NCBI GenBank assembly: GCA_902362455.1
Contig: CABIWJ010000002.1
Coordinates: forward strand, 186,001-250,000
Direction of reading: 5' to 3'
Source of the DNA: Eubacteriaceae bacterium
GTDB taxonomy: Bacteria; Bacillota; Clostridia; Lachnospirales; Lachnospiraceae
DNA: 64,000 nt
Below are positions 23,876-32,645 of this stretch, one piece after another. Each line of letters begins with the position of its first letter. Position 1 is the stretch's first letter. Both the position numbers and the translations under genes were made by a program. The notes beneath the pieces were generated by a model that worked only from the letters and a program-made list of their open reading frames with translations, ran no database searches and was not told the origin of the DNA.

Positions 23876-25660
23876 CTAAATTTCAGATTTGCCTCTGTGA
23901 TGTATGCTGTTTGTGGTGCCAGTGACACAAAATTCAAGAGAATCAGGATTAACAGGCTTGCACATCATAGAATAATTAGTGTGGTAAATAACGAAGCCCG
24001 GTGCGGCACCGTTAACACGTTTTAAGTTCTTTTTCTGTGTGTAGTCTATTTCGACTTTTTTCTGATTGCGTGATTTTGAATAATATGCAGCTAAACCACC
24101 TGCTAATTCATATATGTTATCAGGTAAATCAGGGTTTTCTGATTTAACGATTACATGTGAACCGGGTACACCTTTGGTATGGAACCACCAGTCATTACCG
24201 GAAGCAATTTTAAATGTAACTTCTTCGTTTTGAAAATTATTTTTACCAATATATATATCATATCCCTCAGGTAATCTAAGATGAATTGGTTTGTTTGTGA
24301 ATTTTGCTTTTTTATCAGAGGATTTTCTCTTAATATATCCATATTCAATTAACTCTTCACGTAGGGCTTTCAGGTCGTTTTCATCGGTTGCTATATCAAG
24401 TGATGTAGAGATTGATTCAAGGTGTTCAATTTCATTTTTAGTATCAATTACAATTTTTGAAAGTGCTTCATAAGTACGTTTGAGTTTACTGTATTTATCA
24501 AAATATTTCTTAGCATTTTCAAGTGCAGATAAATCAGGATTAAGAGGAATGGTTATCTCGGTATTATCGTAATAATTTAAACAGGTTAATTTCTTAGAAC
24601 CCTCTTCTAAACCATAACCATATGCAGTAAGTAATTCACCATATAACTTATATTTATCACGCTTTTTAGTGTCATCTAACTGCTTTAACTGTAAGTCGTA
24701 TTTTTTAGATTCTTTAGAAAACGCAGTAGTTACCACTTGTCTTAAATCAGAAGAACGTTTTCTTATACGCGTGATTAAATCTTTCTCAGCATAATATTTT
24801 TCAAGAACCTCACTTATAGATGAGAAGTATTTTGCATTGGAATTCTCATAAACCGAAAGAGGAAGAGCACTAAATTCCAAAGGTGCATCATCCTTATAAT
24901 ATATTACGGGTTTAAAATCAGAATTAATCACATCTGACATATAATTAGTGAAAATATTATATAAATGATATATTTCTGTATCATTTAGTGTGTTTGCAGG
25001 AATAGATGAATCTAAGCTTGCAAGATTAATAATATCCTCACTGACAATAGGACTTATACCCGTAATTGTCATATAGATTGCCTTAGAAATTGGCAATGCC
25101 TTACTTCGTATTGCTGTATCAAAATTGTTAAATTCAAGTTCAAGAGGGTTCAATTTCATATCAGCCATTGGAATAAAATATTCCCGTCCCGGTAAAACCT
25201 CTCGGACAGAACTCATTTGTGCATTAATATGTTTAATACTGTCAATTATGTGATTATTATCATCACAAAAGATAATGTTACTATGTTTGCCCATTAATTC
25301 AATGATTAGGACTTTTTTACATAAATCACCCATTTCGTTCAGATGCTCAATCTCTAAATTAATTACACGCTCAAGTCCGGGCTGATATATTCGTGTAATT
25401 CGTCCGTTGCTTATATGTTTTCTTAACAACATACAAAAACTTGGAGCAGTCAGAGGTGAGGGTTTATTCAAGCTTGTTAAATAGATAAGAGGCAAAGACG
25501 CACCTGCTGAAATCTGTAATCTGTATTGCTCTTTATTATTTTTTATGGTAAGAATTAATTCATCTTTTTCCGGCTGGGCAATTTTGAAAATTCTTCCGTT
25601 AATAAGTGTTTTATTTAATTCGGCAACAACTGCCGAAACTGTAATTCCATCAAAAGCCAT
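23876..25660 (-). CDS. rqcH: RqcH/NFACT-family ribosome-quality-control protein (FbpA-like)
   Basis: 594 aa from the ATG at 25660 (MAFDGITVSA), preceded by AATGAGGA; a four-residue longer reading is possible. Order: NFACT-N domain (~1-250), helix-hairpin-helix and coiled-coil middle (~260-430), and C-terminal NFACT-R domain with WWFHTKGVPGSHVI and a YSKSRNQKKVEIDYT stretch. RqcH binds split 50S subunits carrying stalled chains and recruits tRNA-Ala for alanine tailing. The Asp-Arg motif described around residues 97-98 in Bacillus reads Glu97-Arg98 here. Older annotation as fibronectin-binding protein refers to the same family. Its ribosome site is supplied by the end of dispersed repeat B. 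Confidence 0.93.
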   Translation of the reverse strand: MAFDGITVSAVVAELNKTLINGRIFKIAQPEKDELILTIKNNKEQYRLQISAGASLPLIYLTSLNKPSPLTAPSFCMLLRKHISNGRITRIYQPGLERVINLEIEHLNEMGDLCKKVLIIELMGKHSNIIFCDDNNHIIDSIKHINAQMSSVREVLPGREYFIPMADMKLNPLELEFNNFDTAIRSKALPISKAIYMTITGISPIVSEDIINLASLDSSIPANTLNDTEIYHLYNIFTNYMSDVINSDFKPVIYYKDDAPLEFSALPLSVYENSNAKYFSSISEVLEKYYAEKDLITRIRKRSSDLRQVVTTAFSKESKKYDLQLKQLDDTKKRDKYKLYGELLTAYGYGLEEGSKKLTCLNYYDNTEITIPLNPDLSALENAKKYFDKYSKLKRTYEALSKIVIDTKNEIEHLESISTSLDIATDENDLKALREELIEYGYIKRKSSDKKAKFTNKPIHLRLPEGYDIYIGKNNFQNEEVTFKIASGNDWWFHTKGVPGSHVIVKSENPDLPDNIYELAGGLAAYYSKSRNQKKVEIDYTQKKNLKRVNGAAPGFVIYHTNYSMMCKPVNPDSLEFCVTGTTNSIHHRGKSEI

Positions 25661-25663
25661 AAC

Positions 25664-25776
25664 ATTCCTCATTTCTGAGCGACTTGCCTAGAAGAGGCGA
25701 TGAGAAATTCGCACAGGCAATTTCTCATCTGCCGTAAAAGCTATTTGCTTTCGCTCATAAACAAATAGTTGTGTAA
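25664..25776 (-). repeat. Dispersed multi-hairpin repeat, copy B
   Basis: Read on the minus strand, it has the order seen in copy A: CTATTTG/CAAATAG with loop containing GCGAAA (25741-25768), GATGAGAAATT/AATTTCTCATC as a perfect 11-bp stem (25699-25729), then AAGTCGCTCAGAAATGAGGA. The AGGA ends seven bases before the rqcH start codon. Confidence 0.8.
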
Positions 25777-25997
25777 AAAAGTGTATAATAAATTTGAAAT
25801 GTTTTCAAGGGGTAGTACAAAAGAATTATGTTTGTCATTATTTTTTGGATTTATCTGATATGCCTCAAGCAAACCTTGACGTTGTTTTTGAAATGTTTTA
25901 TAATAAAATTTAGCTTATTATTTCTAAAATACAATGTATTTTTAGAGTATGGCCTGATATGAGAACAGAATGAAAATGTAAATGATTGGAGAAGAAC
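25777..25997. other. Spacer between rqcH and yicC
   Basis: Nothing firm beyond an AT-rich sequence and the GGAGAAG ribosome site of yicC at its right end. Promoters for both divergent genes are expected here, but I could not fix convincing boxes. Confidence 0.3.
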
Positions 25998-26876
25998 ATG
26001 GTTAAGAGTATGACAGGCTTTGGAAGAAGCGAATTGTCTGAAAATAATAGAAAACTTACTATAGAAATGAAATCAGTTAACCACAGATATCTCGATGTTA
26101 ATATAAAATTACCTAAGAAATTTAATTTCTATGAGGCGTATTTGAGAAATCTGTTAAAACAGTATATTGAACGTGGAAAGGTCGATATATTTGTAACATA
26201 TGAGGATAACTCAGAGAGTAGCGAGACACTTTGTTATAATGGAGCACTTGCTAAGGAATATGCGAAATATATCGAGCAGATGGGCAGAGAATTAAAGATT
26301 GAGAATGATATAACGACTTCTGCACTTATTAAATGTCAGGATATCTTCGTTATGCAGGAGCAAAGCATTGCTGAAGAAGAATTAGAAAAAATGCTTAATA
26401 GAGTATTCTGTGAGGCAGCAGAGAATTTTGTTAAGACCAGAGAGACAGAGGGTGAGAATCTTAAGACAGACATACTTGCTAAACTAGATGAAATGTCTAA
26501 ATATGTTGAGTTTATAGAGGAACGTTCACCTAAGATTATTGCAGAATATAGAGAAAAATTAGAAACTAAAATCAAAGAATTACTAGACAACAGTCAGATT
26601 GATGACAGCAGAATAGTTACTGAAGTTACAATTTTTGCTGATAAGATATGCGTTGATGAAGAGATAGTCAGACTTAAGAGCCATATAGATGGAATGAAGA
26701 AATCACTTATAGATGGTGGCGCAATAGGAAGAAAGTTGGATTTTGTAGCTCAGGAGATGAATAGAGAAGCTAATACCATTCTTTCTAAGACAACAGATTT
26801 AGAAATTACAGATATTGGAATAGAACTTAAAACATCAATTGAAAAAATACGTGAACAGATACAAAATATAGAGTAA
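25998..26876 (+). CDS. yicC: YicC-family endoribonuclease
   Basis: 292 aa from the ATG at 25998 after GGAGAAG; an in-frame TTG at 25986 overlaps that site. The N-terminus VKSMTGFGRS is the family hallmark, followed by the conserved EMKSVNHRYLDVNIKLP, and the C-terminal GRKLDFVAQEMNREANTI segment. YicC proteins are stress-associated endoribonucleases; Bacillus YloC is the equivalent. It heads the conserved Firmicutes block yicC-remA-gmk-rpoZ. Confidence 0.95.
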   Translation: MVKSMTGFGRSELSENNRKLTIEMKSVNHRYLDVNIKLPKKFNFYEAYLRNLLKQYIERGKVDIFVTYEDNSESSETLCYNGALAKEYAKYIEQMGRELKIENDITTSALIKCQDIFVMQEQSIAEEELEKMLNRVFCEAAENFVKTRETEGENLKTDILAKLDEMSKYVEFIEERSPKIIAEYREKLETKIKELLDNSQIDDSRIVTEVTIFADKICVDEEIVRLKSHIDGMKKSLIDGGAIGRKLDFVAQEMNREANTILSKTTDLEITDIGIELKTSIEKIREQIQNIE

Positions 26877-26917
26877 TATATGTTGACTATTTTCAAAAAA
26901 ATATATAGAATAGGGTG

Positions 26918-27196
26918 ATGAATTTGCATAAGATGCTTAATATAGGATATGGAAATGTTGTGAATTCAAAGAAAGTAGTTGCAGTTGTCAGCCCTGATTC
27001 GGCACCTGTTAAGAGGCTGATTCAGAATTCTAAAGACGAGGGCATAGCTATAGATGCTACACAGGGAAGAAAGACAAAATCTGTTATTATTACTGACAGT
27101 AACTATATTATATTGTCGGCATTGGTGCCTGATACGATAGCAGGACGATTTAATGAAAGTATAATGCAGGGAAAGGAAGATAATAATGAAGAATAA
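26918..27196 (+). CDS. remA: RemA-family (DUF370) regulator
   Basis: About 90 aa. The core NIGYGNVVNSKKVVAVVSPD, then SAPVKRLIQ and IDATQGRKTKSVIITDS, is the RemA signature. In Bacillus subtilis RemA binds DNA as ring-like oligomers and activates matrix and osmoprotection genes; it is conserved upstream of gmk across Firmicutes. The start is uncertain: GTG 26915, ATG 26918 and TTG 26924 are in frame, and AGGG at 26912 spaces best with the TTG. The 3' end overlaps gmk by 11 bases. Confidence 0.92.
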   Translation: MNLHKMLNIGYGNVVNSKKVVAVVSPDSAPVKRLIQNSKDEGIAIDATQGRKTKSVIITDSNYIILSALVPDTIAGRFNESIMQGKEDNNEE

Positions 27197-27818
27197 AGGC
27201 GTACTTACTATTATTTCAGGTTTCTCGGGCGTAGGTAAAGGTACACTTGTTAAAATGCTTCTTGAGAAATATGATAATTATGCACTTTCTATATCAGCAA
27301 CTACCAGAGAACCACGAGTTGGCGAACAGGACGGTGTGAATTACTTTTTCATAACTAAAGATGAGTTTGAGAAGAAAATTGATAACAAAGAATTACTTGA
27401 ATATGCACAATATGTTGGTAATTATTATGGAACACCCAGAAGATACGTTGAAGAACAGCTTAATAATGGCAAAGATGTTCTGTTAGAAATTGAGATTCAG
27501 GGTGCTATGCAGATTAAAGAGATAATGCCTGATGCAATGACTATATTTGTAATGCCACCTGATGCTAAGACGTTAAAAGAGCGTTTAGTAGGAAGAGGCA
27601 CTGAGAGTATGGAAGTTATAGACGAAAGACTTAAAAGAGCTGTTGTTGAGTCTCAAGGCATTGAGAAATATGATAATATTTTAGTAAATGATGATTTAGA
27701 AGAAAGTGTTAAAGAGTTGCATTCAATTATTCAGGCGAGCCATAACAGTTCGTTTAGAAATATAGATTTTATAAAAGAGATAAGAGAAGATATAAAGGTC
27801 TTTTCGAAAGGAGAATAA
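27186..27818 (+). CDS. gmk: Guanylate kinase
   Basis: 210 aa, normal length. It phosphorylates GMP or dGMP with ATP. The P-loop is GFSGVGKGT; GMP-binding stretches SISATTREPRVGEQDGVNYF and LLEIEIQGAMQI follow, and the lid GRGTES is present. It starts inside remA and ends 3 bases before rpoZ, a tightly packed order typical of Firmicutes. Confidence 0.97.
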   Translation: MKNKGVLTIISGFSGVGKGTLVKMLLEKYDNYALSISATTREPRVGEQDGVNYFFITKDEFEKKIDNKELLEYAQYVGNYYGTPRRYVEEQLNNGKDVLLEIEIQGAMQIKEIMPDAMTIFVMPPDAKTLKERLVGRGTESMEVIDERLKRAVVESQGIEKYDNILVNDDLEESVKELHSIIQASHNSSFRNIDFIKEIREDIKVFSKGE

Positions 27819-27821
27819 AAT

Positions 27822-28064
27822 ATGTTACACCCATCTTACACAGATTTAATGGAAGTTGTTAATAGCGAGGTAGAACCAGGAGAACAGCCAGTAGTACAGA
27901 GCAGATATTCGATTGTAATGGCTACTTCAAAAAGAGCAAGACAGATTATTGCAGGAGAGGAACCATTAGTAAATGGTTGTGGAAAGAAACCTCTTTCAAT
28001 TGCAGTTGAGGAACTTTATAAATCAAAAATCAGAATAACAGGTGACGACGAAGAGGAAATTTAA
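27822..28064 (+). CDS. rpoZ: RNA polymerase omega subunit
   Basis: 80 aa. The conserved RYSIVMATSKRARQI segment with later KPLSIAVEELYKSKI identifies omega, which helps assemble beta-prime and stabilises core polymerase. AAAGGAG precedes the ATG, and the acidic end (DDEEEI) is usual. It lies directly after gmk, the common arrangement. Confidence 0.96.
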   Translation: MLHPSYTDLMEVVNSEVEPGEQPVVQSRYSIVMATSKRARQIIAGEEPLVNGCGKKPLSIAVEELYKSKIRITGDDEEEI

Positions 28065-28070
28065 TTATTT

Positions 28071-29414
28071 ATGAGTAATGATAGCAATAAGATGAAGATT
28101 TTGTTTATATCTTTAGGCTGCGATAAGAATCTTGTGGATTCAGAGGAGATGTTAGGGTTGCTTAATCGTGAACATTTTGAATTCACAGATGATGAAAGTG
28201 AGGCTGATGTAATAGTTATTAATACCTGCTGCTTTGTAAATGATGCAAAAGAGGAAAGTGTTAATACTATCTTACAGATGGCTGAGTATCGTAAAAGTGG
28301 CAGTTGCAAGGCACTAATTGTTACAGGTTGTCTGGCCCAGAGGTATAAGACAGAAATTTCAGATGAAATACCTGAGGTAGATGCGATTCTTGGAACAAGT
28401 TCATATGACAAGATTGTAGATGCAGTAAAGAGTACAATTTGTGGAGAAAAATATGAAAAATTTAATCCATTAGATGAACTTATTGTAGAAGAAAGCGAAA
28501 GGGTCGTTACTACAGGAGGTCATTATGCATATATTAAGATTGCAGAAGGCTGTAATAAATGTTGCACGTATTGTATTATTCCAAAGATAAGAGGAAGATA
28601 CAGAAGTGTACCAGAGGAAGACATTCTTAAAACGGCAGAGAAGCTTGTTGAAAATGGTGCAAAGGAACTTATACTTGTTGCGCAGGAGACAACACTTTAT
28701 GGTGTTGATTTATATGGCAGAAAGATGTTGCCTGATTTGCTTAAAAAGATTTGTAAGATTCCGGGACTTATATGGGTAAGAATTTTATATTGTTATCCTG
28801 AAGAGATTACTGATGAACTTATAGAGGTTATGAAGAATGAACCTAAAGTCTGTCATTATATTGATATGCCAATCCAGCATGCAAGTGACAAGATCCTGAA
28901 AGCAATGGGACGACGTACAAACAGAGTAGAATTAACTGAGAGAATATTAAAAATTAGAAAAGAGATTCCTGATATTGTTCTTAGAACAACATTAATTTCA
29001 GGCTTTCCGGGTGAGACAGAAGAAGATCATGAAGAGATGCTTGATTTTGTTGACGAGATGGAATTTGAACGCTTAGGTGTATTTGCATATTCGCCTGAGG
29101 AAGATACGGCAGCAGCCGAGATGCCTGATCAGATAGATGAAGATATTAAGATTAAGAGAAGAAATGAAATTATGGAATTACAGCAGGAGATTGCATTTGA
29201 GAACGCTGAGAACATGATAGGCAGAGATTTGCTTGTTATGATAGAGGGAAAAGTTGTTGATGAAAATGCATATGTAGGAAGAACATATATGGATTGTCCT
29301 AATGTTGATGGAAATATCTTTATTACGACTGATGAGGAACTGATTACAGGTGACTTTGTAAAAGTTAAAGTAACAGGTGCAGCAGAATATGATCTCATTG
29401 GCGAGATTATATAA
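28071..29414 (+). CDS. rimO: Ribosomal protein S12 methylthiotransferase
   Basis: 447 aa. The N-terminal UPF0004 domain carries SLGCDKNLVDSEEM, the version typical of RimO rather than MiaB, with further cluster cysteines in NTCCFVND and GCLAQRY. The radical-SAM domain has GCNKCCTYCIIPKIRGRYRS (CxxxCxxC), and the TRAM domain closes the protein. It adds a methylthio group to an aspartate of S12. It begins 6 bases after rpoZ. Confidence 0.95.
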   Translation: MSNDSNKMKILFISLGCDKNLVDSEEMLGLLNREHFEFTDDESEADVIVINTCCFVNDAKEESVNTILQMAEYRKSGSCKALIVTGCLAQRYKTEISDEIPEVDAILGTSSYDKIVDAVKSTICGEKYEKFNPLDELIVEESERVVTTGGHYAYIKIAEGCNKCCTYCIIPKIRGRYRSVPEEDILKTAEKLVENGAKELILVAQETTLYGVDLYGRKMLPDLLKKICKIPGLIWVRILYCYPEEITDELIEVMKNEPKVCHYIDMPIQHASDKILKAMGRRTNRVELTERILKIRKEIPDIVLRTTLISGFPGETEEDHEEMLDFVDEMEFERLGVFAYSPEEDTAAAEMPDQIDEDIKIKRRNEIMELQQEIAFENAENMIGRDLLVMIEGKVVDENAYVGRTYMDCPNVDGNIFITTDEELITGDFVKVKVTGAAEYDLIGEII

Positions 29415-29451
29415 TTAATCAAAAAAATATACGGAAAGGTAGAATAATGAG

Positions 29452-30000
29452 ATGAATTTACCTAATAAATTAACGATGTTCAGAGTCTTTATGATTCCAT
29501 TTTTTGTTATATTTATGTTAGTGAATGTGACAGGTGAATATGATAAATATATTGCTGTTGCCATATTCATTATTGCAAGTCTTACAGATATGTTAGACGG
29601 AAAAATTGCCAGAAAATATAATCTGGTAACTAATTTTGGAAAGTTTATGGATCCATTAGCAGATAAATTGCTAGTTTGTTCGGCACTTATCTGTTTAATC
29701 GGTGATAAATTACAGGCATGGATTGTGATTGTAATTATCAGCAGAGAACTGATTATCAGTGGTTTCAGAACAATTGCAGCAGATAATGGAGTAGTTATAG
29801 CAGCAAGCTGGTGGGGAAAATATAAGACAACATCGCAGATGCTTATGATAATAATTATGATTGTGAATCTTAATTATAGCTGGTATGGAACATTAGAATA
29901 TGTATTTATATATCTGTCACTTGTTCTTACAATTATCTCACTTGTAGATTATCTTGTTAAGAATAGACAGGTGCTTGTAGATGGAAGCACAGGTAAATAA
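29452..30000 (+). CDS. pgsA: CDP-diacylglycerol--glycerol-3-phosphate 3-phosphatidyltransferase
   Basis: 182 aa membrane protein with about five hydrophobic segments. The CDP-alcohol phosphotransferase motif is complete: DGKIAR at its start, then G of NFGKF, then DPLAD. PgsA makes phosphatidylglycerol phosphate, the precursor of phosphatidylglycerol. It is directly followed by the CinA-type gene, with the ATG adjoining the stop codon. Confidence 0.95.
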   Translation: MNLPNKLTMFRVFMIPFFVIFMLVNVTGEYDKYIAVAIFIIASLTDMLDGKIARKYNLVTNFGKFMDPLADKLLVCSALICLIGDKLQAWIVIVIISRELIISGFRTIAADNGVVIAASWWGKYKTTSQMLMIIIMIVNLNYSWYGTLEYVFIYLSLVLTIISLVDYLVKNRQVLVDGSTGK

Positions 30001-30471
30001 ATGATGGAAGAGAAAATTGTCAGATTTCTAAATGAACATAATATGATGATAACAACTGTGGAGTCATGTACAGGCGGACTTATAGCAGCAAGGCTTGTAA
30101 ATGTATCAGGTGCATCGAATGTGTTTAGCGAAGGATATATTACGTATTCAGAAGATGCAAAAGCTAAAATGGTAGGTGTCAATCCTGAAACTATAAAAAA
30201 ATACAACGTGGTAAGTGAAGAGGTCGCATATGAGATGGCATCAGGTGGTGCTAAAACCGCAAATGCAGATGTGGCTGTATCAGTTACTGGAGTTGCAGGA
30301 CCACTTGGAGGAACGAAAGATATTCCAGTTGGAACAGTATGCATAGGTGTATATTATAAAAACAAAGTTATAACAGAAAAGTTCCTGTTTAATGGAGATA
30401 GATTACAGGTTAGGAACCAGGCTGTGGATAAGGCATTAGAAATGGTCTGGAATGAATTTAACAATAGATAA
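30001..30471 (+). CDS. CinA C-terminal domain protein (nicotinamide-nucleotide amidase type)
   Basis: 156 aa, only the C-terminal (PncC) domain of CinA; the N-terminal molybdopterin-binding-like domain of full CinA is absent, as in E. coli PncC/YgaD. Motifs: TVESCTGGLIAARL, FSEGYITYS, VAGPLGGT and PVGTVCIG. The expected reaction is deamidation of NMN to nicotinate mononucleotide. Position between pgsA and recA is the classic one. A palindromic hairpin follows. Confidence 0.92.
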   Translation: MMEEKIVRFLNEHNMMITTVESCTGGLIAARLVNVSGASNVFSEGYITYSEDAKAKMVGVNPETIKKYNVVSEEVAYEMASGGAKTANADVAVSVTGVAGPLGGTKDIPVGTVCIGVYYKNKVITEKFLFNGDRLQVRNQAVDKALEMVWNEFNNR

Positions 30472-30515
30472 GATAATATAAATGATAATAAATTATATAT
30501 AATAAAATTTCGAAT

Positions 30516-30578
30516 AATATTTTCGGCTCTATATAGTGTATCTTAAATGTACATACACCATATTGAGCCGAAAATATT
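30516..30578. repeat. Long palindromic hairpin after the CinA-type gene
   Basis: AATATTTTCGGCTC pairs perfectly with GAGCCGAAAATATT, and inner ATAT/ATAT and GTGTAT/ATACAC stems continue it to a small loop. TTTT follows, so it may terminate transcription. The core TTTTCGGCTC is also in both arms of the palindrome at 20257-20812. Confidence 0.75.
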
Positions 30579-30673
30579 TTATATTATATGGATTAAGATA
30601 TGTTTTATACTTCAAATGTGATACAAAGGATATGCCTGCTAAAAAATCACAAAATAAAAAGTTAAATTACATA

Positions 30674-30702
30674 TTGACAAAAAATAATAAATATCATATA
30701 TT
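30674..30702 (+). promoter_or_regulatory. Upstream recA promoter candidate
   Basis: TTGACA and TATATT 17 bases apart, in a very AT-rich spacer. It lies about 70 bases upstream of the second recA promoter. Confidence 0.55.
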
Positions 30703-30740
30703 ATATATAAAATAATCCATGGAATATAGATAAAAATAAG

Positions 30741-30769
30741 TTGACAAATATTAGTTAATATTATATTAT
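30741..30769 (+). promoter_or_regulatory. Main recA promoter
   Basis: Consensus TTGACA and TATTAT 17 bases apart; the LexA box begins 10 bases after the -10 element, where bound LexA would block the start. Confidence 0.8.
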
Positions 30770-30778
30770 ATTTAAAGA

Positions 30779-30792
30779 CGAACATTAGTTCG
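30779..30792. promoter_or_regulatory. LexA (DinR-type) box
   Basis: CGAACATTAGTTCG matches the Gram-positive SOS consensus CGAAC-N4-GTTCG exactly. It predicts SOS control of recA and recX. Confidence 0.92.
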
Positions 30793-30812
30793 ATTAGACG
30801 GAGGTATTATTT

Positions 30813-31865
30813 ATGGATAACAGTGAAAAACTAAAAGCATTGGAATCAGCAATTTCACAGATAGAGAAACAGCATGGTAAAGGTTCGGTTATGAAGTTAG
30901 GAGATCCTAAGTCAACCATGAATATAGAGACAGTACCTACAGGTTCATTAAGTCTTGACCTTGCACTTGGTCTTGGTGGAGTTCCTAAGGGAAGAATTAT
31001 TGAGGTATATGGACCTGAATCAAGTGGTAAGACAACAGTTGCATTACATATGATAGCAGAAGTCCAGAAGAGGGGTGGAATTGCAGGCTTCATAGATGCT
31101 GAACATGCACTTGACCCGGTTTATGCTAAAGCTATTGGAGTTGATGTGGATAATTTATATATATCACAACCGGATTTTGGTGAGCAGGCATTAGAGATTG
31201 CAGAGACATTTGTTCGTTCAGGTGCTGTTGATATTGTGATTGTCGACTCGGTTGCAGCACTTGTACCTAAGGCAGAAATTGATGGTGATATGGGCGATTC
31301 CCACATCGGATTACAGGCACGACTTATGTCTCAGGCACTTAGAAAATTAACGGCAGTTATAAGCAAGTCTAATTGTATTGTGGTATTTATTAACCAGTTA
31401 AGAGAGAAAGTTGGTGTAATGTTTGGTAATCCGGAGACAACAACCGGCGGTAGAGCATTAAAATTCTATGCATCAATAAGATTAGATGTAAGAAGAATTG
31501 AGACATTAAAGCAGGGTGGAGAAATAGTTGGAAACAGAGCAAAAGTTAAAGTTGTTAAGAATAAGGTTGCGCCACCATTTAAGGAAGCTGAATTCGATAT
31601 TATGTTTGGTAAAGGAATCTCAAAAGAGGGTGATATACTTGATCTTGCAGCTAACTGTGGAATAGTTTCTAAGAGTGGAGCATGGTATGCATACAATGGT
31701 GATAAGATTGGCCAGGGTAGAGAGAATGCTAAACTTACTTTGCTTAATAATCCTGAATTAATGGAAGAGATTGAGAAAGCAGTAAGAGAAAAATATGCGT
31801 TAAATTCCAGTGGAGAGACTGAGAGAGAGAATGCTTCTAAGGAAACAGATGAATCGGAAGAATAG
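30813..31865 (+). CDS. recA: Recombinase A
   Basis: 350 aa, full length. RecA drives strand exchange and stimulates LexA self-cleavage. Seen: MAW-like N-terminus with [15 protein letters not shown], Walker [10 protein letters not shown], Walker [13 protein letters not shown], loop L1/L2 region with [13 protein letters not shown], and an acidic tail. GGAGG precedes the ATG. It stands under two promoters and a LexA box, and recX starts 2 bases after its stop. Confidence 0.98.
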   Translation: MDNSEKLKALESAISQIEKQHGKGSVMKLGDPKSTMNIETVPTGSLSLDLALGLGGVPKGRIIEVYGPESSGKTTVALHMIAEVQKRGGIAGFIDAEHALDPVYAKAIGVDVDNLYISQPDFGEQALEIAETFVRSGAVDIVIVDSVAALVPKAEIDGDMGDSHIGLQARLMSQALRKLTAVISKSNCIVVFINQLREKVGVMFGNPETTTGGRALKFYASIRLDVRRIETLKQGGEIVGNRAKVKVVKNKVAPPFKEAEFDIMFGKGISKEGDILDLAANCGIVSKSGAWYAYNGDKIGQGRENAKLTLLNNPELMEEIEKAVREKYALNSSGETERENASKETDESEE

Positions 31866-31867
31866 AT

Positions 31868-32491
31868 ATGATTGTAACAGATATTGTCAGAACGGATAAG
31901 AAGAAAAGTTTAATATACATTGATTACGAGAAAGCATTTTCACTATATAATAGTGAGATTACGAGATTGGGTATAGAAACGGATAAAGAGCTTGATAGCA
32001 CTTCGTATAATGAGATTATGAATGATATTCTACCTGAAAGATGCAGGGAACGTGCAGTGTATATATTAAAAGATTCAGACAAATCAGAATTTATATTGCG
32101 GGATAAACTGTCTAAGGGCGGTTATCCCGCAATTATAATAGATAAAGTAATAGCTGATTTTAAGGAATATAACTATATAGATGATGAAAGATATGTGAAA
32201 AATTACGTCAAATATAACATTTCAGCAAAGAGTAAGTCTAGAATTATTAATGAATTATATGCAAAGGGAATTTGCAAAACTTTAATTAGCAAAGCATTTG
32301 ATGAGTATGAAGATGAGGATATTAATGAAGTCCAGTATGAATTGGTCAAGAAAGAATTTCTAAAAAAAAGATATGATTTTCTTGGAGATGATAAGAATCT
32401 TCTTAATAAAATTATAACTGCACTAATGCGTAAAGGATTTAAATACGATGATATAATGCAAGTTTATTATGAGCTTAAGAGAGAAAACTGA
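31868..32491 (+). CDS. recX: Regulatory protein RecX
   Basis: 207 aa, all-helical, built of three-helix repeats; the stretches RCRERAVYILKDSDKSEFIL and IIDKVIADFKEYNYIDDERY are diagnostic. RecX limits RecA filament growth. Being in one transcript with recA under LexA control is the usual arrangement. Confidence 0.9.
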   Translation: MIVTDIVRTDKKKSLIYIDYEKAFSLYNSEITRLGIETDKELDSTSYNEIMNDILPERCRERAVYILKDSDKSEFILRDKLSKGGYPAIIIDKVIADFKEYNYIDDERYVKNYVKYNISAKSKSRIINELYAKGICKTLISKAFDEYEDEDINEVQYELVKKEFLKKRYDFLGDDKNLLNKIITALMRKGFKYDDIMQVYYELKREN

Positions 32492-32569
32492 TTATCAGAA
32501 AATTATACAAAAAACAATTGAGATTTTTCTTCTTTTATATCAAAATGCATATGAAAATGTGAACTTTAC

Positions 32570-32598
32570 TTGACATAATTCTAAAAACAGTATAAAAT
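32570..32598 (+). promoter_or_regulatory. Promoter of rny
   Basis: TTGACA and TAAAAT with 17 bases between, about 50 bases before the start codon. Confidence 0.6.
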
Positions 32599-32645
32599 TT
32601 ATATGTTGTGATTGTACAATGAAAACTAAATAAGGAGGTGCTCCT

